NCBI GenBank assembly: GCA_034432375.1
Contig: DAOUCA010000163.1
Location: 15,683-79,682, forward strand
Origin: JAHBVH01 sp034432375
GTDB lineage: Bacteria; Chloroflexota; Anaerolineae; Caldilineales; Caldilineaceae
Direction: 5' to 3'
Length of the DNA: 64,000 nucleotides
The notes below the pieces were generated by a model. It saw only the letters and a list, made by a program, of their open reading frames with translations. It was not told where the DNA came from and did not search any database. Each line of letters starts with the position of its first letter. Positions within the stretch are counted from its first letter, which is position 1. Shown here piece after piece: positions 62,539 to 64,000 of this stretch. Both the position numbers and the translations under genes were made by a program.

Positions 62539-63048
62539 ATGGAACTAAAAAACGTTGAGTATAGGTCACCGGTAAGTAAAGGGAATCGCGGATTTGAAGA
62601 TTTAGAATGCTACCAGTTGGCGTTGAGGGTCATGGTAAATGCGCATGAAATGGCGACACAATTGCCACCGACGGAGAAGTATGATCTTGTGGGGCAAGTT
62701 CAGCGATCCTCGAAAAGTACACCGGCGAATATTGCAGAGGGGTATGGACGATATCATTACCTCGATAGTCTAAAGTTTTACGCAAATGCACGCGGTTCGT
62801 TGTATGAGACAAGATCGCACTTCATTACAGCCAGCACACTCAACTATATTCAACACGATTATTTTGCAGCGCTGTATGGCCTAACGCAACAAGCAGAACG
62901 AGCACTCAATGGCTATATGGCCTATGTCCGTAAACAAAAGGCCGGTGAGGATTTATACCCTCCCAGCACTAAAAGAAGATCTAGAGGGGTATTTCGCAAT
63001 AGACCAAGACCTATACGCGCCTTCTACGACGATTCACCAGTATCCTGA
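62539..63048 (+). CDS. Four helix bundle protein (23S rRNA intervening-sequence type)
   Basis: 169 residues from ATG 62539 with GGAGGAGAT upstream; ATG 62488 is possible but lacks a site. The family pattern is clear: GFEDLECYQLALRVMVNAHE, LVGQVQRSSKSTPANIAEGYGRYHYLDSLKFYANARGSLYETRSHF. The C-terminal 45 residues are basic and unrelated. Related proteins are found in rRNA intervening sequences and near diversity-generating systems; cellular role unknown. Its stop lies in the right flanking repeat. Confidence 0.88.
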   Translation: MELKNVEYRSPVSKGNRGFEDLECYQLALRVMVNAHEMATQLPPTEKYDLVGQVQRSSKSTPANIAEGYGRYHYLDSLKFYANARGSLYETRSHFITASTLNYIQHDYFAALYGLTQQAERALNGYMAYVRKQKAGEDLYPPSTKRRSRGVFRNRPRPIRAFYDDSPVS

Positions 63049-63087
63049 TGTACCGATGTCCTGATATACCAATTTACCGATTTACCT
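63037..63087. repeat. Right flank of the four-helix-bundle cassette (inverted)
   Basis: ACCAGTATCCTGATGTACCG ... ACCAATTTACCGATTTACC is the inverted, degenerate counterpart of the left flank (GGTAAATCGG ... AGTATCAGGATGTC). Confidence 0.75.
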
Positions 63088-63117
63088 GTATTCCACCCAT
63101 AAGAACAGGATCAACCA

Positions 63118-63696
63118 ATGATAGCAGTCATCGACAATTACGACAGTTTCACCTATAATTTAGTACAATTCCTTGGCGAGATTGGGGCCAAGGATATCCG
63201 CGTCTGGCGCAACGATGCAATCGATGTGGAAGAGTTGGCCGATCTGCACCCCACCCATATTCTAATCTCGCCCGGCCCTGGCACACCGGAGCAGGATAGC
63301 GGCATCAGCAATGAGGTCATCCGTGTGCTGGGTGAAACCACCCCGATCCTGGGTGTCTGTTTGGGCCAACAATGTATTGGCCATGTTTTTGGTGGCCGTG
63401 TGATCCGTGCGCCACGGTTGATGCATGGCAAAGTCAGTCCGGTCGAGCATACGGGGGTGGGCGTCTTTCAGAGTCTGCCCAGCCCTTTCACGGCAACGCG
63501 CTACCACAGCTTGATTGTTGAGGAGCCGCTGCCCGACGTACTAGAGGCAACGGCCCACACCGCAGAGGGCGAACTGATGGGACTGCGCCACAAGACCTTG
63601 CCAATCTTTGGCGTGCAATTTCATCCGGAGAGTATCCTGACGGACTATGGCCGCGAACTATTGGCCAATTTTCTACAGATCTCAACAGAAGGCTGA
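63118..63696 (+). CDS. trpG: Anthranilate synthase component II (glutamine amidotransferase)
   Basis: 192 residues. Class I amidotransferase triad motifs: nucleophile C81 in ILGVCLGQQCIGHVFGG, and FGVQFHPESILT with the His/Glu pair. IDNYDSFTYNLVQFLGE is the usual start. It supplies ammonia to TrpE. The length is standard for the stand-alone subunit. AGGATCAACC precedes the ATG. It lies after a mobile-looking cassette that separates it from trpE-trpS. Confidence 0.95.
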   Translation: MIAVIDNYDSFTYNLVQFLGEIGAKDIRVWRNDAIDVEELADLHPTHILISPGPGTPEQDSGISNEVIRVLGETTPILGVCLGQQCIGHVFGGRVIRAPRLMHGKVSPVEHTGVGVFQSLPSPFTATRYHSLIVEEPLPDVLEATAHTAEGELMGLRHKTLPIFGVQFHPESILTDYGRELLANFLQISTEG

Positions 63697-63810
63697 CTGA
63701 GCATTTGCAGCATCTGGCCGGGCAAGCCGATTAATTGACGAACGACGCTCATTTTTCTGCCACAGACCGCACATAGAAACTGCTGCGCTCCCCCTCTGTG
63801 TTCCCAGTGC

Positions 63811-64000
63811 TCTCTGTGCTCTCTGTGCTCTCTGTGCTCTCTGTTCTCTCTGTGCTCTCTGTGCTCTCTGTGTTCTCTGTGCTCTCTGTGTTCTCTGTGT
63901 TCTCTGTGTTCTCTGTGTTCTCTGTGCTCTCTGTGTTCTCTGTGTTCTCTGTGTTCTCTGTGTTCTCTGTGTTCTCTGTGTTCTCTGTGTTCTCTGTGTT
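63811..64000. repeat. 9-bp tandem repeat TCTCTGTGT/C, at least 21 copies, cut by window end
   Basis: Units TCTCTGTGC and TCTCTGTGT alternate from 63811 to the last base; one unit reads TCTCTGTTC. The array continues beyond the window. No gene is seen between trpG and it. Confidence 0.95.

Noticed and set aside
63811..64000. Possible CRISPR array or coding repeat
   Set aside because: 9-bp units with no spacers. Translation gives only monotonous Leu-Cys-Ser repeats with no start context.

Overview
The window reads as a chromosomal segment of a Chloroflexota bacterium (Caldilinea/Ardenticatena/Herpetosiphon-like). This is inferred from gene content only: large STAND/TPR regulators with N-terminal helix-turn-helix regions, many sulfatases and secreted proteins, secreted proteins ending in a Tyr-Leu-Pro motif, Uma2, GxxExxY and four-helix-bundle accessory genes, and repeat-rich intergenic DNA. 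I see no rRNA or tRNA gene, no transposase and no CRISPR array.

Layout. 1-4.2 kb: a sulfur module on the + strand (rhodanese cut by the window start, YeeE/YedE thiosulfate transporter, TusA-like protein, lipoprotein rhodanese), then a beta-carbonic anhydrase. 4.3-8.6 kb, minus strand: decayed antitoxin-like genes, a GTPase, a DUF433/DUF5615 toxin-antitoxin pair and an M20 peptidase. 9-15.2 kb: a berberine-bridge-type FAD oxidase, a DUF4242 protein, an 1136-residue HTH-AAA-TPR regulator and a decayed methyltransferase. The oxidase and methyltransferase share a promoter with 22-bp-spaced direct repeats. 15.3-27.4 kb: a catabolic stretch with two sulfatases, a rhamnonate-dehydratase-like enolase-superfamily enzyme, a Gfo/Idh/MocA oxidoreductase, a ceramidase-like protein, a phosphoesterase and a GH32 beta-fructosidase. 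27.5-35.3 kb, minus strand: Uma2, an SDR/DUF2867 protein, a sarcosine/N-methyltryptophan-oxidase-like flavoenzyme, an HD-GYP protein, and a VOC protein coupled to a third sulfatase. 35.6-56.3 kb: secreted and surface proteins (PT-rich protein, C11 peptidase, 1577-residue multidomain protein, beta-helix protein) interleaved with two large regulators, one of them a STAND ATPase. Two promoters here share 21-bp-spaced TGGGACT repeats. 56.7-63.7 kb: a DUF3307 membrane protein, then a tryptophan cluster (trpE, tautomerase, trpS, methyltransferase-like gene, four-helix-bundle cassette, trpG) behind a sigma-70 promoter and a tryptophan T-box leader.

How it fits together. The clearest logic is the trp region: a consensus promoter, a T-box with a TGG specifier, an antiterminator and a very long terminator controlling both Trp synthesis and Trp-tRNA charging. 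The most novel-looking signals are (i) two sets of evenly spaced direct-repeat promoters, each next to a large AAA/STAND regulator and recurring at a second gene, (ii) a common C-terminal Tyr-Leu-Pro motif on five otherwise unrelated exported proteins, and (iii) intergenic hairpins that share a core but have unrelated, perfectly matched arms. Intergenic DNA is also rich in small palindromic and MITE-like elements, several of them in 5' leaders.
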